This document shows, in pieces, positions 19,273-28,013 of a DNA stretch of 64,000 nt. The position numbers and the translations under genes are program-made. The stretch's first letter is position 1, and each line of letters starts with the position of its first letter. A model generated the notes under the pieces. That model saw only the letters and a program-made list of their open reading frames with translations. It was not told where the DNA came from and did not search any database. Source of the DNA: Duganella sp. CF517 (GTDB taxonomy: Bacteria; Pseudomonadota; Gammaproteobacteria; Burkholderiales; Burkholderiaceae_D); contig NZ_FODC01000005.1 of the NCBI RefSeq assembly GCF_900110275.1, positions 124,001-188,000 on the forward strand, given 5' to 3'.

Positions 19273-20061
19273 ATGCTGATCAAACGTAAATCCATCGAAA
19301 AAGAAGAATCCTCCCGTCCGGCGCGCAAGGCCAAATATGCGCCGGTGACCTTGTCGGAGCAGGATGGCGTGCGCTACCTGCACTTCGGCACGGAATGGGT
19401 GCAGGGCGCCATGCGCATCCGCAAGCCCAACTGGCCGGAGCTCGAGTACGCGCAGCAGATGATGGCGTGGATGCTGTGGCTTGAGGAACCCGCGGCCATC
19501 GCCCAGCTGGGCCTGGGCACGGCCACGTTGACCAAGTTTTGTTACGCGACCTTCCCGGCCGCCTCGGTCACGGCGGTGGAGCTGAACCCGTCGGTGATGG
19601 CCATCTGCGCCTCGATGTTCAAGCTGCCGCCGAACGACGCCCGGCTGCGCGTGGTCGAAATGGACGCGCTCGACTACGTCAACGACGCAGCCAACGCCGG
19701 CGCGCTCGACGTGTTGCAGGTCGACCTGTACGACGCCACCGCGCGCGGCCCGGTGCTCGACAGCGCCGAGTTCTACCAGTCCTGCAACGCCTGTTTGCAA
19801 GACGACGGCATCATGACGGTCAACCTGTTCGGCGACCACCCGAGCTACGCGCGCAACATCAAGGCGATCAAGTTCGCGTTCGAGCAGGTGGTGTGCCTGC
19901 CGGAAGTCCATGACGGCAATGTCGTCGCCATCGCCTTCAAGCGCAAGCGCGCGATCGACGTGGCAGCGCTGGCCGAGCGCGCCGCGCAAATCGTCGCCGA
20001 GACCAAACTCCCGGCGAAGTCATGGGTCAAAGGATTAGCGCAAAGCCTGGCCGCCGCATAA
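19273..20061 (+). CDS. Spermidine/spermine synthase-like methyltransferase-fold protein
   Basis: A 262-residue protein with the spermidine-synthase fold: QLGLGTATLTKFCYATFP forms the nucleotide/dcSAM loop, VELNPSVMAIC the acidic ribose-binding end of strand 2, and VLQVDLYDATARGPVL the region of the catalytic Asp. The N-terminal tetramerisation strand is short, as in the small SpeE-like paralogs of betaproteobacteria. Whether it makes polyamine or is a divergent methyltransferase cannot be settled by eye; no speD lies nearby. Start lacks a strong ribosome-binding site. Confidence 0.75.
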   Translation: MLIKRKSIEKEESSRPARKAKYAPVTLSEQDGVRYLHFGTEWVQGAMRIRKPNWPELEYAQQMMAWMLWLEEPAAIAQLGLGTATLTKFCYATFPAASVTAVELNPSVMAICASMFKLPPNDARLRVVEMDALDYVNDAANAGALDVLQVDLYDATARGPVLDSAEFYQSCNACLQDDGIMTVNLFGDHPSYARNIKAIKFAFEQVVCLPEVHDGNVVAIAFKRKRAIDVAALAERAAQIVAETKLPAKSWVKGLAQSLAAA

Positions 20062-20116
20062 ACAGCAGTTGAAGTCGCATCACCGTTCCGCCCAACTTTA
20101 GAGAGTGACCGCAACG

Positions 20117-21928
20117 ATGCCTTCCGCCCAGCCCGCCACCAAGCAGTCTCCGCTCGATCTGCAGCAGATCTACACCTGGCTGCTGGCCGACGGCATGATC
20201 CGCAAGACCGAGGTCAAGGAGCTGTACGCGCAAAGCCAGGCCATCCTCAAGAACACGGTCGGCCCGATGCACCCGCTGTGCGCGGTGGCGCACGCCAAGC
20301 TGCTGTCGGCGCAGCCGCCGCACAAGATGCTCACCCTCGACGCGCTGTGCGAATGGCTGGCGCAGCGCACCGGCCTGCAGTTCATCCGCATCGACCCGCT
20401 CAAGATCGACTTCACCAAGGTGGCCGACGTCATGTCGGCCAGCTACGCCGCCCGCTTCAACATCCTGCCGGTCGAACTGACGCACGACACCTTGGTGGTG
20501 GCCACCGCCGACCCCTGCTCGATCGAATGGGAGGCGGAGATTTCCAAGGTCTCGCGCCGCGCGATCCGCCGCGTCATCGCCAACCCGCTCGACATCGCCC
20601 AATACACCACGCAATTTTTCAGCCTGGCCAAGTCGATCAAGAAGGCCAACAAGTCCAACGGCAACGACCTGTCGCTGCGCAACAACTTCGAGCAACTGGT
20701 CGAGCTGGGCAAGATCAACAAACAGGTCGACGCCAACGACCAGCACGTCATCAACATCGTCGACTGGCTATGGCAGTACGCGTTCGAACAGCGCGCCTCC
20801 GACATCCACCTGGAGCCGAAGCGCGAGCTGGCGGCGATCCGTTTCCGCATCGACGGCGTGCTGCACCAGGTGTACCAGGTGCCGGCGGTGGTGATGATCG
20901 CCATGACCGCGCGCATCAAGCTGCTCGGGCGCATGGACGTGATCGAAAAGCGCCGCCCGCAGGACGGCCGCATCAAGACCCGCACCGCCGGCGGCCAGGA
21001 GGTCGAGCTGCGCCTGTCGACGCTGCCCACGGCCTTCGGCGAAAAGCTGGTCATGCGCATCTTCGATCCGGACGTGGTGGTCAAGACCCTGCCGGAGCTG
21101 GGCTTCCCGCTCGACGACGCCGAGCGCTGGGACGCGCTGACCAAGCGTCCGCACGGCATCATCCTGGTGACGGGACCGACCGGCTCGGGCAAGACCACCA
21201 CCCTGTACACGACGTTGAAAGCGCTGGCGACGTCGGAAGTGAACGTCTGCACGGTGGAAGACCCGATCGAGATGGTCGAGGCCGCGTTCAACCAGATGCA
21301 GGTGCAGCCGGGCATCGACCTGTCGTTCGCCGACGGCGTGCGCGCGCTGATGCGGCAAGACCCGGACATCATCATGGTCGGCGAGATCCGCGACCTGGCC
21401 ACGGCCGAGATGGCGATCCAGGCCGCGCTGACCGGCCACCTGGTGCTGTCGACCCTGCACACCAACGACGCGCCGTCGGCCGTGATGCGGCTGCTGGAAC
21501 TGGGCGTGCCCTATTATCTGCTGGAGGCGACGCTGATCGGCATCATGGCGCAGCGCCTGGTGCGCACGCTGTGCGCCGACTGCAAGGCCGCCGATGGCGA
21601 GCTGGGCGACGAGATCTGGCACAGCATCGTCGGCGACTGGGCCTTGCCCAAGCCGGCGACGATCTACCGCGCCGTCGGCTGCCCGGAATGCCGCCAGACC
21701 GGCTACCGGGGCCGCACCGGCCTGTACGAGCTGCTGACGGTCACCCAGGCGTTCAGCGAGCAGGTGCGCGAAGAGACCGACATCCACGCGCTGCGGCGCC
21801 AGAGCGTGGCCGACGGCATGAAGCCGCTGCGCATCGCCGGCGCGATGAAAATCCAGGAGGGCGCGACCACCGCCGACGAGGTGCTCAAGGTCACCGCCGC
21901 GCTGGGAATGAAGGAAACAATAAAATGA
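20117..21928 (+). CDS. GspE/PilB-family secretion/pilus assembly ATPase
   Basis: A 603-residue type II secretion/type IV pilus ATPase. N-terminal MshEN-like domain (to about 190), then the catalytic core: HLEPKRELAAIRFRIDG (Asp box), Walker A GPTGSGKTTTL near 353, HTNDAPSAV with the His box, Walker B DPDIIMVGEIRD near 420, and a tetracysteine zinc site CADC and CPEC near 487 and 521. No pilC/gspF, secretin or prepilin gene is adjacent, so its partners are elsewhere. ATG at 20117 was chosen; a GTG four codons earlier overlaps its ribosome-binding site. Confidence 0.88.
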   Translation: MPSAQPATKQSPLDLQQIYTWLLADGMIRKTEVKELYAQSQAILKNTVGPMHPLCAVAHAKLLSAQPPHKMLTLDALCEWLAQRTGLQFIRIDPLKIDFTKVADVMSASYAARFNILPVELTHDTLVVATADPCSIEWEAEISKVSRRAIRRVIANPLDIAQYTTQFFSLAKSIKKANKSNGNDLSLRNNFEQLVELGKINKQVDANDQHVINIVDWLWQYAFEQRASDIHLEPKRELAAIRFRIDGVLHQVYQVPAVVMIAMTARIKLLGRMDVIEKRRPQDGRIKTRTAGGQEVELRLSTLPTAFGEKLVMRIFDPDVVVKTLPELGFPLDDAERWDALTKRPHGIILVTGPTGSGKTTTLYTTLKALATSEVNVCTVEDPIEMVEAAFNQMQVQPGIDLSFADGVRALMRQDPDIIMVGEIRDLATAEMAIQAALTGHLVLSTLHTNDAPSAVMRLLELGVPYYLLEATLIGIMAQRLVRTLCADCKAADGELGDEIWHSIVGDWALPKPATIYRAVGCPECRQTGYRGRTGLYELLTVTQAFSEQVREETDIHALRRQSVADGMKPLRIAGAMKIQEGATTADEVLKVTAALGMKETIK

Positions 21929-21942
21929 TTTCAGAAAACCCT

Positions 21943-21970
21943 TTGCAGTTTTCCGGAGGCTGTATATAAT
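21943..21970 (+). promoter_or_regulatory. Promoter of tRNA-Lys
   Basis: TTGCAG (21943-21948), 16-base spacer, TATAAT (21965-21970), 14 bases before the tRNA 5' end. Confidence 0.75.
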
Positions 21971-21984
21971 ACGGCCTCTTTCGG

Positions 21985-22060
21985 GGGTCGTTAGCTCAGC
22001 TGGTAGAGCAGCGGACTTTTAATCCGTTGGTCGCAGGTTCGAATCCCGCACGGCCTACCA
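21985..22060 (+). tRNA. tRNA-Lys (anticodon UUU)
   Basis: 76 bases with the CCA end encoded. Acceptor GGGTCGT pairs with ACGGCCT (G-U at 1-72 and 4-69). The D-arm is GCTC/GAGC, and the anticodon arm GCGGA-CTTTTAA-TCCGT gives UUU. The T-arm GCAGG/CCCGC contains one A-C mismatch (51-63). The loop TTCGAAT is standard. It lies 56 bases after the GspE-type gene and has its own promoter and terminator. Confidence 0.95.
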
Positions 22061-22081
22061 CCGAATTCGCAGTATCAGATG

Positions 22082-22114
22082 AAGCAGCTACGAGCAATCG
22101 CAGCTGCTTTTTTT
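22082..22114 (+). terminator. Terminator of tRNA-Lys
   Basis: AAGCAGCT pairs with AGCTGCTT around a 12-base loop, followed by a run of T residues. Confidence 0.85.
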
Positions 22115-22143
22115 GTTTGGGCGATCGATTCCCGACGCGCGCC

Positions 22144-23067
22144 TTATTGCAGGCGCGCGCAAAAGGCCGGCGCGCTCTCGTCGACGATCACGCCGCTGGG
22201 CCAGCGGCCATCGCGCTGCCGCGCGCGCTTGAGCGCGGCCGCCAGCGCCGCGTCGCCCTCCACCGCGTAGACGAACACCGGCATCTTCATCATCGCCGCG
22301 TCCGACAGCAACGCCGGATTGGCGTCGAGGCTGCGCGCGTCCACATGCACGCCGACCGGCATGCCGACGTCGCGCTTGACAGTGGCCAGCCAGGCCTGGT
22401 CGAGCCTGGGCGCGCGGGCGCGGCTGGCGATATAGCGGGTCACGCCGTTGGCGCCGGCGGCCTCGGCGTTGCGGCCGTCGAACACCAGCAGCCCGAGATA
22501 GCCGGCGGCGTCCGCCTGGCGGGCGCAGCGCAGGTTGCCGACCAGGCCCGACGTCATGAACCAATTGCCATGCGCCATCTCCTGCTGGAATTGCCGCACC
22601 AGCGCCTGCACCTGGGCGCACGGCGCCACCTCCTTGATCTCGGCGTTGAGCGCGCGCTGCGGATAGCCCGACGCCAGCGCCGTGACGTCGCTGACGAACG
22701 GCGGCGGCTCGCCGGTGGTGTTGCCGCGCAGTTTCATCTGGGCGGCGCGCCAGTCGGCGCTGGTCAGCTGGCGCGCCTGGCGCGGCAGGTCGGTCTGCAC
22801 CACGCGGCCGGTCAGCAGATCGTGATGGATCACCCAGCGCTGGTCGGCCAGCATCTGCATATCGGTCTCGACGCCGTCCCAGCCGCCGTCATAGGCCGCG
22901 CGCAGCGCGCTCAGCGAGTTCTCCGGTGCGCCGGCCACCGCGCCCCGGTGCGCATGCACCTGCATGCCCAGGCAGGCGGCGCCGGCCGGCTGCGCGGCGA
23001 GCGCCAGCATCAGGGTCCAGGCCAGCAGCGACGCGGCGCGCTTATTTTTCTTTCGGGTGATAACCAT
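22144..23067 (-). CDS. Secreted glycerophosphodiester phosphodiesterase
   Basis: A 307-residue GDPD-family enzyme with a signal peptide (MVITRKKNKRAASLLAWTLM to AGAAC). The catalytic set is HAHRGAVAGAPENSL (the HxHRG and Glu), VETDMQMLADQRWVIHHD (Glu, Asp, general-acid His) and NAEIKE. It would release glycerol-3-phosphate from glycerophosphodiesters in the periplasm. It is last in a minus-strand operon and its first 26 bases overlap the end of the membrane protein gene, so translation is coupled. Confidence 0.88.
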   Translation of the reverse strand: MVITRKKNKRAASLLAWTLMLALAAQPAGAACLGMQVHAHRGAVAGAPENSLSALRAAYDGGWDGVETDMQMLADQRWVIHHDLLTGRVVQTDLPRQARQLTSADWRAAQMKLRGNTTGEPPPFVSDVTALASGYPQRALNAEIKEVAPCAQVQALVRQFQQEMAHGNWFMTSGLVGNLRCARQADAAGYLGLLVFDGRNAEAAGANGVTRYIASRARAPRLDQAWLATVKRDVGMPVGVHVDARSLDANPALLSDAAMMKMPVFVYAVEGDAALAAALKRARQRDGRWPSGVIVDESAPAFCARLQ

Positions 23068-24616
23068 ATTCCATTCCGTTCAGGAGGTTGCTGCGGATCG
23101 CTTCGTTGAGCGGATAACTGTGGCCCTGGCCGACCGCCACCACATGGGCGACATTGGCCAGGAGGCCCTTGCCGGCGCTGGTCCAGCCGCCTTCGCCGGG
23201 CACCGGCTGGCGCGCCCACGCCAGCATTTGCTGGAACAGTTCGCTGCGCGTGATGCGGTTGTCGGTCACCGACAGGCCGCCCCAGACGCCGGCGAACGCC
23301 AACAGCAGCACCCCCGTCGCGCTCCACGCGGCGCGCCGGCCGAGGTGGCCATCGGCGCCGGCGCGCATCAACAGAAACAGCGTCGCCACCAGATACAGCA
23401 GCTTGGAAAAGTGGCCGATCGCGCCGAGCAGCGAGAATAGCAGCGCTACCGGCGGCACGATGGTGGCGCGCGCGGCCTGCGCGCCCTCTTGCTCGAGGCT
23501 GGCGCCGCGCGCGAAGCGCGCCGCCGGCGCGTCGTAGCCGCCGCGGCGCTGGCGCACCTGGTTGCCGACCCACTGTTCATACAGCCGGTTGAACTCGCGC
23601 GGGCTGGCGTAGCTCAGCGCCACCTGGGCGCCGCCCGGCAAGCCCAGCTTGCCGCGCAACTCCTTTTGCACGCCGGGGCGGGCGACAAAGGCCGGGTAGT
23701 CCAGGCCGGGCGCGATGCGCTCGCCGCCGACGGTGACCGCGCGCGCCGATCCCGACATGGCCTTGCGATACCGCTGCTCGACCGCCTCGCGGAAGGTCGC
23801 TTCGTCGGCGGGGTCCCAGTCCGGCGGCACCGGCGCGCTCTTGCGCACCTTGGCCACCACCGCGCCGCGCCGGTTGGCCGGCACCGTCGACGGGGTCCAG
23901 CCGTGGCGCGACAGCGACCGCAGATATTCGTTCCACGCCTTGTCCTGTTCGCGCAGCAAGCCTTCGTCGGACGCGGTGGGAATGCGCGCGTACTTCTGCC
24001 AGTTGTCGTGCGTGCCCTGCATGACCTTGACGTAGCCGTCGTAATAGCCCTGCGCGCCTTTGCCCTCGTGGCGGATGGCCGCCTCGATCAACTGGTCCTT
24101 GACGCCTTTGATGCGGTCGTCGAGACGGTCGACCGACACCGCCAGGAACGGGAACAACGCCAGGAAGGCCTTGCCTTCGGGCTGGGCGAAGATGGCGGGG
24201 TCGTCGACCAGGCCGTCGAGCGCCAGCCGGCCGCCCACCAGTGAACGTTGCAGCAGCACCGAATTGTAGGCCGTGCGGCGGAACTCGGCGTCGCGCGAAT
24301 TCACCAGCCCGTCCACCAGCATCTTGATGCTGACAAACACCACCACGGCGATCACCAGGCAGGTCAAGCCGATGCGGAACAGCGACGGGCCGCCGCCCTG
24401 CGGCGTGCGCCGGCGCAGCATCAGTTGCAACGCCACCAGCGCGGCGGCGATGCCCGACAGCGAGCGGCCGTAGATTTCGATGTGCTCGACATCGTCCGGC
24501 GTGGCGTTGCCGCCGACCACGTCGAGCAGGCGGGCGTTGAAGCCCAGCTCGAAGCACAGATACAGCAGTGTGATGACGATCAGGAACAGCGTCTGCTTGA
24601 AACGGTAATCGCGCAT
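23042..24616 (-). CDS. Uncharacterised membrane protein with large periplasmic domain
   Basis: A 524-residue protein I do not recognise. Three hydrophobic helices (about 7-26, 52-68, 85-103) are followed by a hydrophilic domain (about 105-385) rich in charged residues with a Trp/Pro-containing middle (SRHGWTPSTVPANRRG, VPPDWDPADEATF). Two C-terminal helices (about 390-415 and 432-452) and a final periplasmic tail (ending YHPKEK) complete it. It starts 3 bases after the lipoprotein gene and overlaps the GDPD gene by 26 bases. Its topology and position suggest an envelope partner of the neighbouring lipid/envelope enzymes; the function is unknown. Confidence 0.65.
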   Translation of the reverse strand: MRDYRFKQTLFLIVITLLYLCFELGFNARLLDVVGGNATPDDVEHIEIYGRSLSGIAAALVALQLMLRRRTPQGGGPSLFRIGLTCLVIAVVVFVSIKMLVDGLVNSRDAEFRRTAYNSVLLQRSLVGGRLALDGLVDDPAIFAQPEGKAFLALFPFLAVSVDRLDDRIKGVKDQLIEAAIRHEGKGAQGYYDGYVKVMQGTHDNWQKYARIPTASDEGLLREQDKAWNEYLRSLSRHGWTPSTVPANRRGAVVAKVRKSAPVPPDWDPADEATFREAVEQRYRKAMSGSARAVTVGGERIAPGLDYPAFVARPGVQKELRGKLGLPGGAQVALSYASPREFNRLYEQWVGNQVRQRRGGYDAPAARFARGASLEQEGAQAARATIVPPVALLFSLLGAIGHFSKLLYLVATLFLLMRAGADGHLGRRAAWSATGVLLLAFAGVWGGLSVTDNRITRSELFQQMLAWARQPVPGEGGWTSAGKGLLANVAHVVAVGQGHSYPLNEAIRSNLLNGMEYGYHPKEK

Positions 24617-24619
24617 GGT

Positions 24620-25543
24620 CTAGTGCCGCAGGTCGAGATGAATGACTTTGACCTCCTCGGTCGGCATCGTCATCGGCGGCGGGGTTTGTGCCGGCGATGA
24701 CGATGCCTTGGCGGTGGCGCGCCGCGCCGGCGCCGGCGCGGCGGGCGGGAGCGCTGCGGCAGCGGTCGCCGCCGCCGGCGCGCCGTCGGCCTTGTGCGGC
24801 GGCTGCGGAACCACCCGGCCGCCATCGGGCGCCGCCGGGACGTCCGGGACGGCGGCGGTGCGCGACGGCGCCGGATCGTTGGCGCGCTGCTGCGGGCGCG
24901 CCGGTTGCGCGGACTGTGGCTGCGCTGGTGGCTGCGGCTGCCATGGCGCGAGCCCACCGCCCGGCGCGCGCAGGTCGGCATCGGCGAACGGCCGCTGCGT
25001 CAGATTGACGCCCGGCGCCGCCATCGTGCCGGCGTTGAGCATGCGGCCGTCGATATAGATGTTGCGCTGCAGCCTGCCGTTGGCGGCGAAATCGAAGTAC
25101 AACGCCTGCCCGCCCTCGGCCGCTTCGACGCGCGGACGGTCGCCGCAGTTGCCTATGCCCCATTGCAGCACGTCGCTCCCCTCGATCGACAGCACCTGGT
25201 ACTTGAACGGGCAAGCGCGTTCCTGGGTTTCGATCACCACCACGGTGCGCGTGCCCATGTCCAGCACGCGGGCGATACGGGCCGACTGCGCGTTCGGCAG
25301 CGGCACCACGCGCATGCTGCCGCTAAGCTTGACCGAGAAGGCGCCGTTGTTCGGCGCGCGGCGCAGCGTGCCTTCGGCGCCGCTTTTCACCTGGAAGGTG
25401 CCGACCGTGGTGCCGAACAGCTGGGCGTTGTCGACGCCCACCAGGATGCCGCCCTTGCCGTTCGATTGCACCGCGCAGCCGCCCAGCGCGATGGCGGCCG
25501 CCAGCGCGGCGAGCGCGCAGGCGAGCCTGTTTCGAGTTGTCAT
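24620..25543 (-). CDS. Uncharacterised lipoprotein with Pro/Ala-rich tail
   Basis: A 307-residue lipoprotein with lipobox IALGGC (Cys23). Residues about 24-190 form a folded region with two further cysteines (ACPFKYQ, IGNCGDRP), probably disulfide-linked. Residues about 200-290 are an Ala/Pro/Gln-rich low-complexity linker, and the end is EEVKVIHLDLRH. Start follows AGGAGCAGGTAACA. It begins a tight three-gene run with the membrane protein and GDPD genes. The long linker would let the C-terminus cross the peptidoglycan. No family recognised. Confidence 0.65.
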   Translation of the reverse strand: MTTRNRLACALAALAAAIALGGCAVQSNGKGGILVGVDNAQLFGTTVGTFQVKSGAEGTLRRAPNNGAFSVKLSGSMRVVPLPNAQSARIARVLDMGTRTVVVIETQERACPFKYQVLSIEGSDVLQWGIGNCGDRPRVEAAEGGQALYFDFAANGRLQRNIYIDGRMLNAGTMAAPGVNLTQRPFADADLRAPGGGLAPWQPQPPAQPQSAQPARPQQRANDPAPSRTAAVPDVPAAPDGGRVVPQPPHKADGAPAAATAAAALPPAAPAPARRATAKASSSPAQTPPPMTMPTEEVKVIHLDLRH

Positions 25544-25684
25544 TGTTACCTGCTCCTGTAGATGCCTGTGACGATAGGGCGAAGGCGCCCGGGAAGATAC
25601 CCATCGCCATGATTGCCGAATTGAGCAGTATATTTGATAACATTTGACGCCGTCAGCATTTTCCGCAACCGGCGCGGCGATTTT

Positions 25685-26305
25685 TCATCGGGGCGCGCCG
25701 GCCGGTTCGGCGTCGAGCTGCGCGCGAATCTTTTCGATGTCGACCTTGCGCAGATACTTGGGGATGTTTTTCCACATCGCGTGGTAGCCGTAGCCGCCGT
25801 TCTCCAGCTCGTCGAGCGCCCGCTCCTTGCTCCAGCCCTGGTACAGGATGCGGTACATGGCCGCGATCAAGCCGGTGCGGTCGGCGCCATGCCAGCAATG
25901 CAGCAGCACCGGACCGTCCTTTTCGGCTTCGCGGATGGCCTTGAGCGCGGCCACCACGTTGGCGTCGCTGATGGCCCAGGTGTAGATCTTGACGCGGCGG
26001 ATGGCGATGCCGCTCTCCTTCAGCCATTTCTTGTCGGAGTGGAAGGCGCGCAAGCCGACCACGGTGCGCACGCCCAGCGGAACCAGCGCGGCCACGTCAT
26101 CGCGGCCCAGTTGGGCGCTGCGGTACAGCGTCGGCGTGACCCGGTAGAAGTTCGGCGACGTGCCGACCCGCCGCGCCCATTCGGGATGACGTTCGGCGGC
26201 GGCGGCCGCTTCCGCCGCCATCGCGGGGGCGGCCAGGCCGAGCATGGCGCAGGCGGCGGCGGCCAGGCGTTTAAGCGGGAGGAACAATACGGCAAATGAT
26301 GTCAT
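25685..26305 (-). CDS. Exported CX5R protein phosphatase (dual-specificity type)
   Basis: A 206-residue protein with a signal-like N-terminus (MTSFAVLFLP to PAMAAEA) and a DSP/PTP-like phosphatase domain. The P-loop HCWHGADRTG holds nucleophile Cys137 and Arg143, and an upstream VGLRAF region precedes the general acid candidate near Asp114. Substrate could be a phosphotyrosine, a phospholipid or a phosphorylated sugar; PTP-fold lipid phosphatases are known. It overlaps the preceding gene by 4 bases (ATGA). Confidence 0.78.
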   Translation of the reverse strand: MTSFAVLFLPLKRLAAAACAMLGLAAPAMAAEAAAAAERHPEWARRVGTSPNFYRVTPTLYRSAQLGRDDVAALVPLGVRTVVGLRAFHSDKKWLKESGIAIRRVKIYTWAISDANVVAALKAIREAEKDGPVLLHCWHGADRTGLIAAMYRILYQGWSKERALDELENGGYGYHAMWKNIPKYLRKVDIEKIRAQLDAEPAGAPR

Positions 26306-26814
26306 GGTTTTTTATAGGAATAGAAGAACAGGCCGGCGGCCACCAGCAGCGATACCCAATAATCGGTGGGCGCGAACCAGAACCAGTGTTTATGCCAGGC
26401 GATGAAGGCGGGGCTGAAGTGGGCGACGCCAAAGGCCGGGTTGAACACAAACCACAGGTAATCCTCGGCGATCCAGAACAGCATGATGCTGGCGAGCGCG
26501 CGCGCCTCCAGCCGCAGCGACCACTGTTGCAGCATCACCAGCGGATAGTGGAAGAACAGCGCCATGAACGGAAACACCCAGGCGTGGTAGCCGGTCATCG
26601 GGCGGCCGCCCCAAAAGATATCCAGCAGCCAGTGGTGCTCGATGCGCCAGGTCGGCAGGTTGGCGGCCCAGCCGGCCGAGCCCTCGATCTGGATTTCGGT
26701 CATCGCGAAAAACAGCCCGAGCATCACTACCCATGCCAGCGTCAGCACGATGCCCCAGGCGCCGCCGCGTTCGCGCGCGACGATGCCGGCGCCCACGGCC
26801 CCGAGCGTGCTCAT
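26302..26814 (-). CDS. Small integral membrane protein, unknown
   Basis: A 170-residue protein with about four transmembrane helices (about 17-37, 72-92, 100-125, 148-166). It has Trp- and His-rich short loops (WRIEHHWLLDIFWGG, AWHKHWFWF). Four-base ATGA overlaps on both sides (with the glycosyltransferase gene at 26811-26814 and the phosphatase gene at 26302-26305) put it firmly in the operon. Not recognised; it could be a lipid-handling or anchor protein for the glycosyltransferase. Confidence 0.7.
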   Translation of the reverse strand: MSTLGAVGAGIVARERGGAWGIVLTLAWVVMLGLFFAMTEIQIEGSAGWAANLPTWRIEHHWLLDIFWGGRPMTGYHAWVFPFMALFFHYPLVMLQQWSLRLEARALASIMLFWIAEDYLWFVFNPAFGVAHFSPAFIAWHKHWFWFAPTDYWVSLLVAAGLFFYSYKKP

Positions 26815-27956
26815 GAAGACGCCCCGACGGCGCCCCCGCCCAGCACCCGGGCCAGCACCGCCGCCGCCGCGCCGGGGCGGCCCAGCGCGCGCGCCTTGTC
26901 GCGCATGTCGGCCAGCTTGGCGGGATGCTCGAGCAGGTAGCGCACGCGGTACTCCAGCGTCACCGCGTCGAACGCTTTCAGCGCCACGCCCTGCTCCAGC
27001 AGGAAGTCGGCATTGCGTTCCTCCTGCCCCGGGATCGGCGCGTTGACGATCATCGGCACGCCCATGGCCAGGCATTCGGACGTGGTCAGTCCACCCGGCT
27101 TGGTGATGACCAGGTCGGCGCACGCCATCAGCCGCTCCACCTTGTCGGTGAAGCCCTGGGCCAGCAGGCGGCCCGGATACGCGCGCGCCAGCGCTTGCAA
27201 GGCGCTCAGCGCGGCCGCGTTCTTCCCGGCCAGCACGATCAGCTGGAAGTTGCCCTCCAGCGCCAGCAGGCGCGCGGCAATGGTGTCGAGGCTGCCCAGG
27301 CCGGCGCCGCCGCCCATCAGCAGTATCGTCGGCAGCGCCGGGTCCAGTCCGAACTCGGCGGCGCACACGGCGCGCTCGAGCGGTACGCCGAACACCGGCA
27401 TGATGGGGATGCCGGTGACGGCGATACGCTCGGCCGGGATGCCCTGCGCGCGCATGCGGAACGCCACCTCGTCATTGGCGGCGAAGTAGCCGGCCATGTG
27501 CTCGTGCACCCACATCCGGTGCAGGTCGAAGTCGGTGACCTGCACCCATACCGGCGTCTTGAAGCCCGCCTTGGCCGTCAGGCGCGACAGGATTTCGGCC
27601 GGCAGGAAGTGCGTGCAGATGATGACGTCCGGCGCGCTCCGCTTGATTTCCCTGAGCAGCGCGCTGGTGTTGAGCCGCTCGATGCCGCGCCGCAAACGCT
27701 CCATCGAACTGTCGGCCCGGGCCTCGTGGGTGGCCTGGTACAGATAGCCCCACAGGGTCGGCGCCTTGTTGACCAGCTTGATGTAGAAATCGGTGTACAT
27801 CTTGCGAAAGCCGGCGCTGACGAAGTCCATCACATCGAGATGGGTGGCGCTTGCGCCGCTGCCGCCGTCGGCGGCATGGCTGCGGATCGCCTCGGCGGCG
27901 CGCATGTGGCCGGCGCCGGCGGAGACGCTGAGCAGCAGGATTTTTTTCTGGGTCAT
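26811..27956 (-). CDS. GT28-type glycosyltransferase (MGDG synthase-like)
   Basis: A 381-residue member of the MGDG-synthase/processive diacylglycerol glucosyltransferase group. The N-terminal half has SAGAGHMRAAEAI (residues 12-22) and the HFLPAEIL loop. The C-terminal half has the nucleotide-sugar site LLMGGGAGLGS and the signature ITKPGGLTTSECLAMGVP with PGQEERNADFL. It would transfer a sugar from UDP-sugar to a lipid, most likely diacylglycerol, on the cytoplasmic membrane face. Coupled to the small membrane protein. MurG-like function is unlikely because the pattern is that of UgtP/MGD. Confidence 0.82.
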   Translation of the reverse strand: MTQKKILLLSVSAGAGHMRAAEAIRSHAADGGSGASATHLDVMDFVSAGFRKMYTDFYIKLVNKAPTLWGYLYQATHEARADSSMERLRRGIERLNTSALLREIKRSAPDVIICTHFLPAEILSRLTAKAGFKTPVWVQVTDFDLHRMWVHEHMAGYFAANDEVAFRMRAQGIPAERIAVTGIPIMPVFGVPLERAVCAAEFGLDPALPTILLMGGGAGLGSLDTIAARLLALEGNFQLIVLAGKNAAALSALQALARAYPGRLLAQGFTDKVERLMACADLVITKPGGLTTSECLAMGVPMIVNAPIPGQEERNADFLLEQGVALKAFDAVTLEYRVRYLLEHPAKLADMRDKARALGRPGAAAAVLARVLGGGAVGASS

Positions 27957-28013
27957 GAAAGGACGTAGGCTCCGTGATAAGACTGGCTGTGATTAAAATG
28001 AAAAACGACGGCG

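Noticed and set aside
18400..19989. A 529-codon minus-strand open frame
   Set aside because: Antisense to the glycine-zipper and spermidine-synthase-like genes; no domain recognised.
26302..27366. A 354-residue extension of the small membrane protein
   Set aside because: The added N-terminal part is antisense-like, Arg/Gly-rich and runs inside the glycosyltransferase gene; the ATG at 26814 with ATGA coupling is the sensible start.
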